Positions 41,473-49,642 of a stretch of DNA of 57,193 nucleotides are shown here, one piece after another; within the stretch, counting starts at the first letter, position 1, and the number at the start of each line of letters is the position of its first letter. This stretch comes from Verrucomicrobiota bacterium (GTDB lineage: Bacteria; Verrucomicrobiota; Verrucomicrobiia; Chthoniobacterales; UBA10450). The notes beneath the pieces are model-generated. The model did no database searches, was not told the origin of the DNA, and worked only from the letters and a program-made list of their open reading frames with translations. The position numbers were made by a program, and so were the translations under genes. The DNA lies in assembly GCA_003218975.1 (NCBI GenBank), contig QHPD01000107.1, positions 1 to 57,193 of the forward strand, in the 5' to 3' direction.

Positions 41473-42892
41473 GTGCAGCGCGTCGTCGTTTCCCCCCGAG
41501 GCAGAAGATCGCCGCGCCAATGGCATTGGCAGTGATCGTGACGGCAATGATTTTTGCGCCGAAAGTTAATGGGCTCGGCACCTCGATGATCGGATAGACG
41601 GTGAAAAAGATGGCCAGCAGCGATACGCCAAAGCCACAGAGCGCTGCGATTCGCAGCCACATGCGCGCGCTGGAGCGTACCGCGGTCGCGCCCACGATCG
41701 GGATGGCAAACATCATAGCATAGACAATTCCGTAAAAGACGTTGGCAGCGTTATCGACGAGTTGAAATGCTTCCTGCAGGCCGGCGCCGATCTGGCTGGA
41801 GATAGCAATTACCAGCGTAATGGCGCCGACGAACACGATTGAATTGATAGGCGTTTTGTAACGGGCGTGCAGGCGCGAGAACCACGCCGGCAACCGGTGG
41901 TCCCATCCGGCCACCATGGGCAGGCGCGAGCTGCCGGTGTAATGAATGCTCACCGAGGAAATCGAGCGCACCGTCATCAGCAGAATACCGACTGAGGCGA
42001 TTGCGCCGGCGATTCGGAATGAATGCAGGCCGAGTCGCAGTGTTTGCGGCACTGGACCGATCAAATCGATTGCATTGTCTCCAATGAAAGCGAGGACCGA
42101 GCTTGTTCCGAGAATGAACATCAGCGCGATGATGGGAGCGGCGATGATGACCGACCGACCGATGTTACGCGCCGGGGAATGAGTTTCACCGGCCAGAATG
42201 CCAACGTATTCGAAACCACTCAATGCGCCGACTGCCAGCTTGGTGAAGATGTTGAAGCAATAGAAGATCGACATCGTCGGCGCGGCGATTTGTAGCGGGC
42301 GATATGCGCTTAGATCGCCGCGGGCGAGGTTAACGAAGGGCAAAACAATCAGGGCGGCGTAAGCCAGCAGCATGGCGAACCCGCCGATGTTGTGGAGCCA
42401 TTTGCCTAACGATAATCCGCGCACGCCGGTCCAGCCAAGGCCGCCTACCAGCGCGCAACTGATGAGCGAGACGCACCACGGAGTATTTCGCATCCACGCG
42501 CCCGCGTCGCCTATGGCATAGGAGAGATTCGTGGTGACGAACATGCCGCCTAGGGCGATCACCATGATCGACAGGAGCCAGAGGTTCCATGCCACGATAA
42601 AGCCGGCGAACTCGTTGAACGCGAACTTTGCCCATTGGTAGATCCCGCCTTCGAGCGGCATGAGCCGGTTCAGGTAAATGACGACGGCGGCTTGCGGAAT
42701 GTAGAAAAGCAAAATCGCCAGCAGCCAGAAAAAGAGATGCGCACGCCCAAGCTTTGCAGCGGTGCCGACCCAGCTCGAACCAACGATAAAGACTATCTGC
42801 GTCAGAACGAGGTCGCGCAGACCGAGCGGTTTCTTCAGCGCGACGCTGCGTTCTTTGATATCGCGTTCTGCGCGATCGAGCTTAGTAGGCAC
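41465..42892 (-). CDS. APC-family amino acid permease
   Basis: 475 residues from a GTG at 42892. A TTG six codons upstream is within a palindromic repeat, so the GTG is preferred. About 12 membrane segments; the first contains FIVGSSWVGTAAKLGRAHL rather than the usual G-x-G-I-F. LNRLMPLEGGIYQWAKFAFNEFAGF and SGFEYVGILAGETHSPARNIG are family hallmarks of glutamate/amine-type APC exchangers. The changed first-helix motif sets it apart from the permease at 13663-14988. Substrate unknown. Upstream and on the same strand are a small membrane protein and a VanX-type dipeptidase; the D-alanine released by the latter could be a substrate, which is only inference. Confidence 0.85.
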   Translation of the reverse strand: MPTKLDRAERDIKERSVALKKPLGLRDLVLTQIVFIVGSSWVGTAAKLGRAHLFFWLLAILLFYIPQAAVVIYLNRLMPLEGGIYQWAKFAFNEFAGFIVAWNLWLLSIMVIALGGMFVTTNLSYAIGDAGAWMRNTPWCVSLISCALVGGLGWTGVRGLSLGKWLHNIGGFAMLLAYAALIVLPFVNLARGDLSAYRPLQIAAPTMSIFYCFNIFTKLAVGALSGFEYVGILAGETHSPARNIGRSVIIAAPIIALMFILGTSSVLAFIGDNAIDLIGPVPQTLRLGLHSFRIAGAIASVGILLMTVRSISSVSIHYTGSSRLPMVAGWDHRLPAWFSRLHARYKTPINSIVFVGAITLVIAISSQIGAGLQEAFQLVDNAANVFYGIVYAMMFAIPIVGATAVRSSARMWLRIAALCGFGVSLLAIFFTVYPIIEVPSPLTFGAKIIAVTITANAIGAAIFCLGGKRRRAALS

Positions 42893-42898
42893 GAGAAA

Positions 42899-42965
42899 AT
42901 TGTAGGGCAAGCGCGCCGCTTGCCTAACCGGAAATTTTTGGCAGGCGAAGCGCCTGCCCTACAAT
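42899..42965. repeat. ATTGTAGGGCA...TGCCCTACAAT palindromic repeat
   Basis: Eleven-base perfect inverted ends with inner arms GCAAGCGCGCCGCTTGC and GGCAGGCGAAGCGCCTGCC. It is related to the element after secA (29044-29093). It lies directly upstream of the permease start and may carry or disturb its promoter. Confidence 0.65.
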
Positions 42966-42982
42966 CGGTTTTCGGTATCGAT

Positions 42983-43489
42983 CTAGTGTTCGTGCTCTGG
43001 TCTCTTGGGAGGCACCGGTTCGTTGCGAAATTCGCGGTGCCGAATTCTGCCGCCGGCGTACGCGATGTACCCACCGGTTCCCAACGTCACACCGCCAAGC
43101 AAAATCACCGCGATTACGAGCGGTAAGGAAGATCTTGGCCATTTCATTGGCGCCGCGATTGCAATCGCACTCAAAGCTGCAAGGGCGTAGAAAATCCAGA
43201 TGAGATCCTCGGCGCGATCCCTGTGCTCATCGAGCCAGGCGTGTCCATCTTCATCCGCCATCGACAGGACGCGATCATACGCTTGCTGGCCAAATTCATA
43301 GACCGGCCACGCAGAGATGGAGCTGATGAGGACGAGCACTAATGTTGCCAGCTGAGCGCGACGATTTTTGAAAAAAAAGGCGACGATCAAGCCGATCCAA
43401 GCGATAAGTAATCCGTAAACTGGCAACGGATTGAGCAACACGTGGATGTATTCTGGCTGACGCAAATCCCGTAAAACGGTGTCGATCAT
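42983..43489 (-). CDS. Small membrane protein of unknown function (DUF2231-like topology)
   Basis: 168 residues with four predicted membrane segments: PVYGLLIAWIGLIVAFFF, ATLVLVLISSISAWPVY, LIWIFYALAALSAIAIA and LPLVIAVILLGGVTLGTGGYIAYAGG. A histidine in HVLLNPLPVYGLL, followed by GQQAYDRV and AGGRIRH, gives the impression of a DUF2231-type four-helix membrane protein (H-x-x-x-x-x-x-P at start, G-G-x-x-x-x at end). The C-terminus is charged and ends in PKRPEHEH, possibly metal-binding. Function unknown. Confidence 0.65.
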   Translation of the reverse strand: MIDTVLRDLRQPEYIHVLLNPLPVYGLLIAWIGLIVAFFFKNRRAQLATLVLVLISSISAWPVYEFGQQAYDRVLSMADEDGHAWLDEHRDRAEDLIWIFYALAALSAIAIAAPMKWPRSSLPLVIAVILLGGVTLGTGGYIAYAGGRIRHREFRNEPVPPKRPEHEH

Positions 43490-43522
43490 TGTTTGGCGGT
43501 TCCGCGCAACGCACGGAATGGA

Positions 43523-44224
43523 TCATAACTTGCCGCTGGGCTCTGTCTTCGACGCTTGTTCTGTCATCTGTGTCTCGCGCGAGTGAACATAATTTTTCCA
43601 ATCATGACTGATGAAATGCCACCATTCCGTGTGCAGACCATAGAACCTGTTGCGCCCCATGGCGGTTTGCAAAAGCCTCAAGTGCGATCTGACCTGGGCA
43701 TCCATTCCGTGGTAATGAAGCATTGCCGCCGGTGTGAACTCGTCGAAATCGGTAGGCATCGATATCGATCGGCCCCAGCGGTCCGCCAGTGTTGCGTCGA
43801 CAGCCACGCCCCATGTGTGCAGCGACCCGACTCCATCATCAGGATTGGTGACGTACGACTCGTCATGCGCGAACTGCCAGAGTTGGCGCTGCACGGATTC
43901 CGGCCGATACGCATCCCAAATTTTCAAGCCGAACTTGTAAGGACGCAGGAAATTTTGCGCACCGACTAACTGTTTTGCGACGCTCGGCTGGACGAGCGCC
44001 CGCATGGAAGGCGGATACAACCGACGATGCAGCCGATTGTGCGTTCCGGCGTACCGGAGCTCGACGACGATTGAAGGATCAACCGATTTGATATCGACAA
44101 GATTGGATTTCGCGTCCTCTGCTGCGTGCGATTGCGCAGTAAGAAACACCGCGAGGAGAAAAAACATGCCGCCTGCGCAACAGCGGCCCAGACGAAGCTC
44201 GAAGTGTCGGAAGAAAATTGACAT
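43523..44224 (-). CDS. D-Ala-D-Ala dipeptidase, VanX/DdpX family
   Basis: 233 residues with a signal peptide (FFLLAVFLTAQSHAA; a start at a later methionine is possible). The zinc peptidase M15D motifs are complete: SLHTWGVAVDATL (S-x-H-x-x-G-x-A-x-D) and HTEWWHF (E-x-x-x-H), with IWDAYRPESVQRQLW. These enzymes cleave D-Ala-D-Ala dipeptide, either for peptidoglycan recycling (DdpX) or, in the van cluster, for vancomycin resistance. No vanH or vanA partner is near, so cell-wall turnover is the more likely role here. It lies 33 bases upstream of the small membrane protein on the same strand. Confidence 0.92.
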   Translation of the reverse strand: MSIFFRHFELRLGRCCAGGMFFLLAVFLTAQSHAAEDAKSNLVDIKSVDPSIVVELRYAGTHNRLHRRLYPPSMRALVQPSVAKQLVGAQNFLRPYKFGLKIWDAYRPESVQRQLWQFAHDESYVTNPDDGVGSLHTWGVAVDATLADRWGRSISMPTDFDEFTPAAMLHYHGMDAQVRSHLRLLQTAMGRNRFYGLHTEWWHFISHDWKNYVHSRETQMTEQASKTEPSGKL

Positions 44225-44263
44225 TTTGCTTTTATATTTCGTTCAACGGCAAGGATGAGGCGA

Positions 44264-45995
44264 TCAATGTGCTGTTAGCGCGGCGCCTGCATCGGTTTTC
44301 GCGATGCGTTCGAGAAGGAGTCGAGCGCTGTTCTCGGGGAGGGTGAAACGCAGCTCCAGGTTCGAGTCGCCTTGTCTCTGAATTTCCGGGGGTTGGGAGT
44401 AAAGAAGCAATTCGGAATCGGCTAATCGCAGCCAGCGTTGCGGCTGATCGTGCAAATTACGGGCGAGTTCTGCCGCATTTTTCGATGAATTCATTTTCAG
44501 GAGCAATCTGGCTTTTACTGGATTTTGCAGGGCCACGGCAAGACCAAGTAATTGTGAGGCGTCCAGCAATTCACGGGAGAAGATCGGATGAAAAACGCGC
44601 GAGAGATCGGGCGGATTCCGGGAGATCAACCGGAGGGCACTCTCGCGATCGAGCGCCTGAAACCGGTTGAAAAGTTGATCGGTGATCTTCAGGTCCGGTT
44701 TCATCCCCAGCCGGACGAGAACGAGCTCGTCCACTTCCCCTGGAGCGCCGATGGCGAGGGTTGCCGGTCCCACGCGGGCAACAGCAGAACTCCCGAGGCG
44801 TTTCCGGCTCGTCAGTGCTGACCGCGCGAGTGATGTGCACTGCGTCACGAGGCAGGGTTAACCCGGGTGTTAAAGCGGCAGCGCCAACCAATCCGAGCCA
44901 GACTTTTGGCCATATTTCTGGTTGGTCTTTGCGCCAGCGTTTTGGGATATCAGCGCGCTCGAGTTGTTCGATATTGATCGACAAAATCATATCCGTCTCT
45001 TGGGGCAGCCACTCGCGCTTGCGCGGAGATTTGACGGCAACAGGCAAAATAATCGCCAACAGTGCCAGAATTGAGACAACGCTGAAGTAGAACTTTCGCA
45101 GCTCCTGCATGTCGATTTGGTTGGAGAGCGTGGTCAGCTCTGCCCGATGTTGCAAAAGTTGATCCACAGTGCCGCGGTGACGGTGCGCGTCGGTGAGGAG
45201 GTGTGGCGCGTTGGGAGGCGCGATTCCCTGGGCGGAAAGGTGTCGGCCGATGTTCAAATAAGCGGGGGTCTTGCGTTCCTCGACCTTGTGATGACGCGCG
45301 CGCGCTTCTCGCACTGCCTCCTGTTGGACGCGGATGTTCTCGTTCAATTTTCGATCGCGCGCTTCAAATTCACTCCGTACCCGCTCGATTTTCTTTTCCA
45401 CGACGGCAAGTTCCGATTCTGCTGCCAGTAATTTCTCCTTAGCCAGACTTGCGGCGTCGGCACTGCCCAAGCGTGCCCGCATAAGTTCAGCGCGCTCTTC
45501 CGGAAGACGGGCACGGCGCGCGTTGATAGTGGCGGCCAGCGCTTCGAAATCCGCCGGGGCGGGATCGAGTGCGTGAAGGTCGGAGAGTTGTTTGAGCAGA
45601 TTACGGTCGGCGGTTTCATTCTCCCGAATGCGCCGCTCCACGGCCGCTAGTTCACGCTCGCAAACATCGGCAGTGGTCTTAGCTTGATTACGCTGCTGAA
45701 GTAGCGGTTTTTTCTCCGCTTCTAGTTTGGCGATGGCCGCATTTTGGTCCTCGGTGTTTTGTTGCCGTTCTGCTTCGATTCTTTTGATTCCCTCCTCGAG
45801 TTGCGCAATGCGAAGCGCGAGCTCCTTTTGTTCTTGCTCCAGCTTTTTAAGAGCGACGATTTCGTTGCGTAGTTCGGGGAAATTTGCCGCTTGCGCAGTG
45901 CCTTCCCGGCCCAGATTGATCTCACTTCTCTGGAGAAGGCGTCGCTGGTGACGCAAAGCCATGCGCGTCCGCTGGCGTTTAATCTTCAACGCCAT
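44264..45995 (-). pseudogene. Coiled-coil, single-pass membrane protein interrupted by a frameshift
   Basis: From ATG 45995 the protein has a long coiled-coil region (about residues 30-250, rich in E, K, Q, A, L), a membrane segment (KFYFSVVSILALLAIILPVAV) and then WLPQETDMILSINIEQLE. Near 44785 (DEPETPR) the coding pattern switches frame and continues as SSAVARVGPATLAIGAPGE, LVLVRLGMKPDLKITDQLF and so on to 44264. In the first frame the remaining residues are low-complexity R/P/S until a stop at 44571. The combined product would be near 575 residues. One indel, real or from sequencing. Unknown family; the C-terminal part may be an extracytoplasmic domain. Confidence 0.65.
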
Positions 45996-46084
45996 CTCGC
46001 GAAAACCTGTGCGGATAAAACTCACCCGGTAACGCTTATACAAACGCAGCTTTTAACAAAGCAATTTCGGCGGCGACCTGGGAC

Positions 46085-46158
46085 TTCTAACGACGAACGC
46101 CGGCCACAAGGACGGTGAGCTGAAGAACCGTTGACCATGGGGAAGCCGGTTGTTAGGT
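46085..46158 (-). other. Possible attC-like site after DUF3175
   Basis: On the minus strand the site reads ACCTAACAACCGGCTTCC at one end and GGCCGGCGTTCGTCGTTAGAA at the other. The R'' box fits RYYYAAC, the R' box GTTAGAA misses the final pyrimidine, and AACAACCGGC pairs with GCCGGCGTTCGTCGTT with a bulge. It follows the DUF3175 stop. The sequence differs from the clear sites elsewhere, so this is a weak call. Confidence 0.35.
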
Positions 46159-46221
46159 CGGCATCGTGGAATGTCGCAAACCAAGTTAAAAGAAAGTCGA
46201 TCATTTGAAGAGCGCCAGTGG

Positions 46222-46506
46222 CTACTTTCGTCCAAACACGTTTCGCAATTCGTCTTTTGCCCGTTCCAGGACGCGCTTTTGTCTTTGCGGAAGGTTTTTG
46301 CCGGCGCGGTTGATGTAGAAATTCAACATCGACATCGCCGATTGGTATGGCGTGCCTTTGCGCCGTTTGCTCTGCTCAGCCGAGCGTTTTAGGGACAGCG
46401 CGATCGTGCGTGGGTCTTTTGATTTGAAGACATCTGGCTCAAGATCGAGCGCGTCACTGTGCTGCGTCACCTTGGCTGACCATCGTTTCTTCCCCGTCCT
46501 AGCCAT
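46222..46506 (-). CDS. DUF3175 family protein
   Basis: 94 residues, the usual length. The sequence RWSAKVTQHSDALDLEPDVFKSKDPRTIALSLKRSAEQSKRRKGTP and AMSMLNFYINRAGKNLPQRQKRVLERAKDELR is diagnostic of DUF3175, a small basic family of unknown function. In my memory it often occurs near stress-related genes such as Ku, catalases and general stress proteins, which would fit the neighbourhood here. About 210 bases upstream, up to 46716, contain only a GC-rich inverted repeat (GGAGGGACGCCGCC) and no gene. Confidence 0.85.
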   Translation of the reverse strand: MARTGKKRWSAKVTQHSDALDLEPDVFKSKDPRTIALSLKRSAEQSKRRKGTPYQSAMSMLNFYINRAGKNLPQRQKRVLERAKDELRNVFGRK

Positions 46507-46716
46507 CGCTTCTTATCCAATGTTTCGCTCGAATGGGAATGAATGGCCGGAATTTTTCGTCTTCAGTCGCCACCATGTTTTGCCCTGGTCGCCAGTCGGG
46601 ATTCGCAAACCTCCCAGGCGGCGTCCCTCCGAAAGCTGGCGGAGCTGCAGGGGCGACGCTTCAGAGGGTAGCGCGGTGGGTGTGCTGAGGTTTCCCTGTT
46701 CAAAACGTTGGTCTCG

Positions 46717-47604
46717 CTAGCTCGCTGCCTGCGGCAATCCGAGCGATTGAAGCGTCGCCGCCGTGAGTGTCCCTGTGACGCTCAAGTCGTGGTCTTCTTG
46801 ATAACGCGCGAGAGCCGCCTGGGTTTCGTCTCCAACAACTCCGTCGATCGCGCCGCGATAGTAACCAAGCTTTGCAAGCTCTGATTGAACTGCGCTTACG
46901 GTCGCATTATTTCCGTACTGATCCAAACCAACATAGGTCGACTGGTCATCGTCGTAGTATGGGTAGTAGTCGGAGTCGGAATAATCGTAGGGGTAACCGT
47001 AATAATCGTAGCCGTAATATGGCAGGTAATCCCATGGGTAGAATCCGTACCAAAAACCGTTGATAAAGACAAAGACGTGACCGTGGTCAAAATGTGCACG
47101 CCGCTTGTCCCAGTTGCCGTGCCAATTTGCATCATGGCGCGCAAACGCGTGATTCGTGTTGAATGATCCTCGATTTGCCGCTCTTGAGATCCTCGGATCT
47201 GAAACTCTGGTGCGCGCTGCTACCGAGCCGGCGCGGTCTTGTTGACGGGTTATGGTTGCCCTGCTTCCGGCCGGTGAGCCAATTGATCGGCTCGTTGGCG
47301 CGGTCAATGCATGCGACCTGACGCCAGACATGCGGGCGCCGCCGTAGTAGAACCGCGGTGCGCCGCTTAATCCGCCGGTACTTCTCCCGGTATAGTATGC
47401 GCCGCGACCAGAGAAAACTGGTGCTGCGCGAAAACCACCAGCGGCAAAGCCACCGAAATTACCGCGGCTAGAGCCGCCGCCGCCAAAGTGGCCACCGCCG
47501 AAGCCGCCACCAAATCCTCCACCGCCGTGAGGGCCTGCCCACGTCGGCTGACTGAGGCTAACAAGAGCCATGGTTACTAAACTAAATAATTTAATCGTTT
47601 TCAT
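46717..47604 (-). CDS. Secreted glycine-rich protein with C-terminal peptidoglycan-binding domain
   Basis: 295 residues. A signal peptide (IKLFSLVTMALVSLSQPTWA) precedes a Gly-rich stretch (HGGGGFGGGFGGGHFGGGG), a low-complexity R/S/A region, a Tyr/Asp-rich segment (YYGYDYYGYPYDYSDSDYYPYYDDD) and a PG_binding_1 domain at the end (AVQSELAKLGYYRGAIDGVVGDETQAALARYQ, then VTGTLTAATLQSLGL). It probably sits in the cell envelope and binds peptidoglycan. The upstream region is one of three copies of a shared leader, so it is likely co-regulated with the response-regulator and SDR units. Confidence 0.82.
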   Translation of the reverse strand: MKTIKLFSLVTMALVSLSQPTWAGPHGGGGFGGGFGGGHFGGGGSSRGNFGGFAAGGFRAAPVFSGRGAYYTGRSTGGLSGAPRFYYGGARMSGVRSHALTAPTSRSIGSPAGSRATITRQQDRAGSVAARTRVSDPRISRAANRGSFNTNHAFARHDANWHGNWDKRRAHFDHGHVFVFINGFWYGFYPWDYLPYYGYDYYGYPYDYSDSDYYPYYDDDQSTYVGLDQYGNNATVSAVQSELAKLGYYRGAIDGVVGDETQAALARYQEDHDLSVTGTLTAATLQSLGLPQAAS

Positions 47605-47704
47605 GCCACAACCTCGTAAGCGGCATGCTGGTTGCCATTGCGCGTCCGTAGGATTTTACGGTGTCACCTAAGAGTTGATGCTCGCTCTCTCTTTAGGGAT
47701 AGCG
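47605..47704 (-). promoter_or_regulatory. Shared leader/promoter copy 1 (upstream of the peptidoglycan-binding gene)
   Basis: On the minus strand the sequence runs CTAAAGAGAGAGCGAGCATC, AACTCTTAGG, then TAAAATCCTACGGACGCGCAATGG and on to ATGAAAACGATTAA. It aligns with copies at 48401-48505 and 49529-49640 at similar distance from the start codon. It may hold the promoter (perhaps for an alternative sigma factor) or a conserved 5' leader. The element types could not be assigned by eye. Confidence 0.6.
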
Positions 47705-47712
47705 GCACTACG

Positions 47713-48189
47713 CTAAACCGCCACACGCGCGGTCAGATGTTCTTCAATAGCGTTGATCAACTCAGGAATGCCGATGGGCTTGGCGAGAAAAGAATGTCCC
47801 TGGATGCGAAGGCCGGATTTTGCCTCAGCTTTCGTGACGAGCGCCGTGAGAAAGATGATCGGCGTTCTGTGCAATTCAGCGTCGGCTTGGATTTGCGCTG
47901 CTACTTCGCCTCCGTCTCTTTCTGGCATCACGATATCAAGCAAGATAAGATCTGGCCGAAAATTCCGGGCGCTTTGATGAGCCTTGGTAGCGTCGTTTTC
48001 TTCGAGCACCAGATAGTGGCCGGTCCTTTCGAGAAGAACTTTCACCAGGTGAGTGGTGTCCCGGTCGTTATCGACAATCAGGATGCGCCGCTTTTCGTTG
48101 ACTCCGAAGGCCCTCAGGGCTGAACCTGGCCAGGAGAAATTAACGTCGGTTCCCCGGGGAAGGAAGTCTGCTTCGATTATATTGTTCAT
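47713..48189 (-). CDS. Single-domain response regulator (CheY-like)
   Basis: 158 residues. The receiver domain covers residues about 35-150: acidic pair in ILIVDNDRDT, phospho-acceptor aspartate in DLILLDIVMPERDG, threonine in IIFLTALVTKAEA and lysine in GHSFLAKPIG. The 30 residues before it are not part of the fold. There is no output domain, so it acts through a partner protein. It starts 31 bases downstream of a 59-residue membrane protein gene on the same strand, making a two-gene unit behind leader copy 2. Confidence 0.9.
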   Translation of the reverse strand: MNNIIEADFLPRGTDVNFSWPGSALRAFGVNEKRRILIVDNDRDTTHLVKVLLERTGHYLVLEENDATKAHQSARNFRPDLILLDIVMPERDGGEVAAQIQADAELHRTPIIFLTALVTKAEAKSGLRIQGHSFLAKPIGIPELINAIEEHLTARVAV

Positions 48190-48220
48190 ATTTTCCCGGT
48201 AATGAATGTTGCGGGCATTC

Positions 48221-48400
48221 TTAGCTTGTCAGGCACGTGACAAACCAGGCGCCGAGAAATCCGAGTACTAATCCGATTAATGGACTGGAAACGGCGAACC
48301 AGAATGGAATCACTTCGCTTAATGGGAGTGAATCGCGCCTTCGCGGACGGCGCACGTTTGCAATTGGAAGAAATCTCGAGTGAGTCTTAATCGTTTTCAT
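48221..48400 (-). CDS. 59-residue single-pass membrane miniprotein upstream of the response regulator
   Basis: From ATG 48400 to TAA 48223-48221. The translation starts MKTIKTHSRFLPIANVRRPR, has a very basic N-terminal half and then one hydrophobic segment (SPLIGLVLGFLGAWFVTC) ending CLTS, so a cytoplasmic basic tail and one membrane helix are expected. Support for being real: a shared leader with two other genes, the same MKT(I)K start as the peptidoglycan-binding protein, clean frame, and placement 31 bases before the response regulator. It falls just under common length cut-offs. Function unknown; it may regulate or localise the neighbouring receiver protein. Confidence 0.6.
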   Translation of the reverse strand: MKTIKTHSRFLPIANVRRPRRRDSLPLSEVIPFWFAVSSPLIGLVLGFLGAWFVTCLTS

Positions 48401-48505
48401 GCGCTTACGTTATCGGTGACGGTCGTATCGTGACCATTGCGCGTGTGTGGGATTTTCTAATACCGCGTTAGAGTTGATCCTCGCTCCCTCTTTGGGGTGA
48501 GAACC
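48401..48505 (-). promoter_or_regulatory. Shared leader/promoter copy 2 (upstream of the miniprotein and response regulator)
   Basis: The minus strand has CCCCAAAGAGGGAGCGAGGATC, AACTCTAACG, GTATTAGAAAATCC, ACACGCGCAATGG and then ATGAAAACGATTAAG at the start. It matches copy 1 base for base over several blocks (GCGAG-A-TCAACTCT, AAAATCC, ACGCGCAATGG), with gaps in between. Confidence 0.6.
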
Positions 48506-48533
48506 GCTTAGGAAGTTGTTTTGGGCCTTTTAG

Positions 48534-49289
48534 TCAACGAAGGCCGCCCGCGACGCGCAATGTTTCACCCGTGATCCACGCGGAATCGGACGAAGCGAGA
48601 AACACCGCGACGGGAGCAACGTCCTCGGGTTGGCCGATGCGGCCCAGCGGTGTCTGCGCTTCAACGCTTTTGCGAAGATCGCCTTGATCGAAGCCGGCTG
48701 CACGCACTCCCTCCGTTTCCACCATGCCGGGATTGATGGCATTGACTCGAATTTTGCGCGGGCCGAGTTCCTTGGCCAGCGTTCTGGTGATGGCATCGAC
48801 CGCGCCCTTTGTGCCGGTGTAAACCGACGAACTCGGCGGTGTCAACGACGTGACGGTCGAGCTAATGTTTATAATGTTGCCGCCATTGGAACCGAATTGC
48901 TTGACCGCTTCCTGGGTGGCGAGGAGCAGGCCGAGAACATTCACGTCAAAGTGTTTGTGGAATTGTTCCTCGGTGATCTCTTCAAGTGGCGACCAATCGT
49001 AAACGCCGGCGTTGTTGACCAGAATGTCGAGCGTGCCGAATGCCTTCTTCGTTGCGGAAAAGAGCCGTTCGACTTCCGCCTTCCTGGCGACGTTGGCCTG
49101 GACGGCGATAGCTTTGCCGCCGCGTTTTGCAATTTCGTCCACGATGCGGTCTGCGCCCTGTTTTGAGGAGGCATAATTGACGACCACAGCTGCGCCTTCG
49201 GCAGCGAATTGTTTGGCGATCGCGGCGCCGATTCCCTTCGACGCTCCCGTCACGATCGCCACTTTACCATCAAGTTTTTTAGTATTCAT
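48534..49289 (-). CDS. Short-chain dehydrogenase/reductase (SDR)
   Basis: 251 residues from ATG 49289; another ATG two codons upstream is possible and the frame runs farther up through the neighbouring gene. Rossmann motif VAIVTGASKGIGAAIAKQ (T-G-x-x-x-G-x-G), ILVNNAGVYDW (N-N-A-G), catalytic serine in NIINISSTV, Y-x-x-x-K in VYTGTKGAVDAI and INPGMVETEG. This pattern fits 3-oxoacyl-ACP-reductase/glucose-dehydrogenase-like SDRs often called general stress oxidoreductases. NADPH is likely because the basic residue region (NYASSKQGAD) follows strand two. It lies 35 bases downstream of the CxxC miniprotein gene, same strand. Confidence 0.9.
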   Translation of the reverse strand: MNTKKLDGKVAIVTGASKGIGAAIAKQFAAEGAAVVVNYASSKQGADRIVDEIAKRGGKAIAVQANVARKAEVERLFSATKKAFGTLDILVNNAGVYDWSPLEEITEEQFHKHFDVNVLGLLLATQEAVKQFGSNGGNIINISSTVTSLTPPSSSVYTGTKGAVDAITRTLAKELGPRKIRVNAINPGMVETEGVRAAGFDQGDLRKSVEAQTPLGRIGQPEDVAPVAVFLASSDSAWITGETLRVAGGLR

Positions 49290-49324
49290 ATACATAAGGT
49301 TGTGTTGCTCTGTTGGCAGGTTAA

Positions 49325-49528
49325 TTAGGCAGCCGAGCGATGTTCGCTCGGCGAAGAAAGACGAAGCAGTTCTGCGAGCCGCGATTCGTACGACTCGCAG
49401 GTAGGACAATCGCCGTTAGACTCGATCCATTCTGGATGCTGCACGCGCAAAGCGTCGTGAATCTGTTGCTGAAGTTGAACGTAAGAGCCGGTTTCGTCAG
49501 GCGTTCGTGGAACAGTGTTCGTTTTCAT
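49325..49528 (-). CDS. Small acidic CxxC protein
   Basis: 67 residues from ATG 49528; an earlier in-frame ATG four codons up is possible but this start gives MKTNTVP, like the neighbouring MKT starts, and matches the shared leader spacing. One CxxC motif (NGDCPTCESYESRLAELL) suggests a metal or redox site. LQQQIHDALRVQHPEWIESNG is a helix with the pattern of small proteins annotated as hypothetical in soil bacteria. Function unknown. It heads a unit with the SDR gene and is preceded by leader copy 3. Confidence 0.6.
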   Translation of the reverse strand: MKTNTVPRTPDETGSYVQLQQQIHDALRVQHPEWIESNGDCPTCESYESRLAELLRLSSPSEHRSAA

Positions 49529-49640
49529 CACGCGAAACATCGGCGCTGATCGGACTGTCGCTATTTCGCGTACGCAGGATTTTCCGGTGCCACTCGCGAG
49601 GTGATCCGTACTCCCTCGTTCGAGGGAGAAGGGAAGCGTT
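49529..49640 (-). promoter_or_regulatory. Shared leader/promoter copy 3 (upstream of the CxxC protein and SDR)
   Basis: The minus strand has CTCGAACGAGGGAGTACGGATC, ACCTCGCG, GGCACCGGAAAATCCTGCGTACGCGAAATAG, CGAC and ATGAAAACGAACACTG. It is the most diverged of the three copies, but the GATC, GGAAAATCC, ACGCG-AAT-G and ATGAAAACGA blocks keep order and spacing. Confidence 0.5.
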
Positions 49641-49642
49641 AA

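Noticed and set aside
43523-44224. Vancomycin-resistance (van) gene cluster
   Set aside because: Only a VanX-type dipeptidase is present; no vanH, vanA/B or VanRS-type genes are near, so a housekeeping cell-wall role is more likely.
46352-46720. 122-codon plus-strand frame opposite DUF3175
   Set aside because: It overlaps the clear DUF3175 gene, and its product is arginine/serine-rich with no domain.
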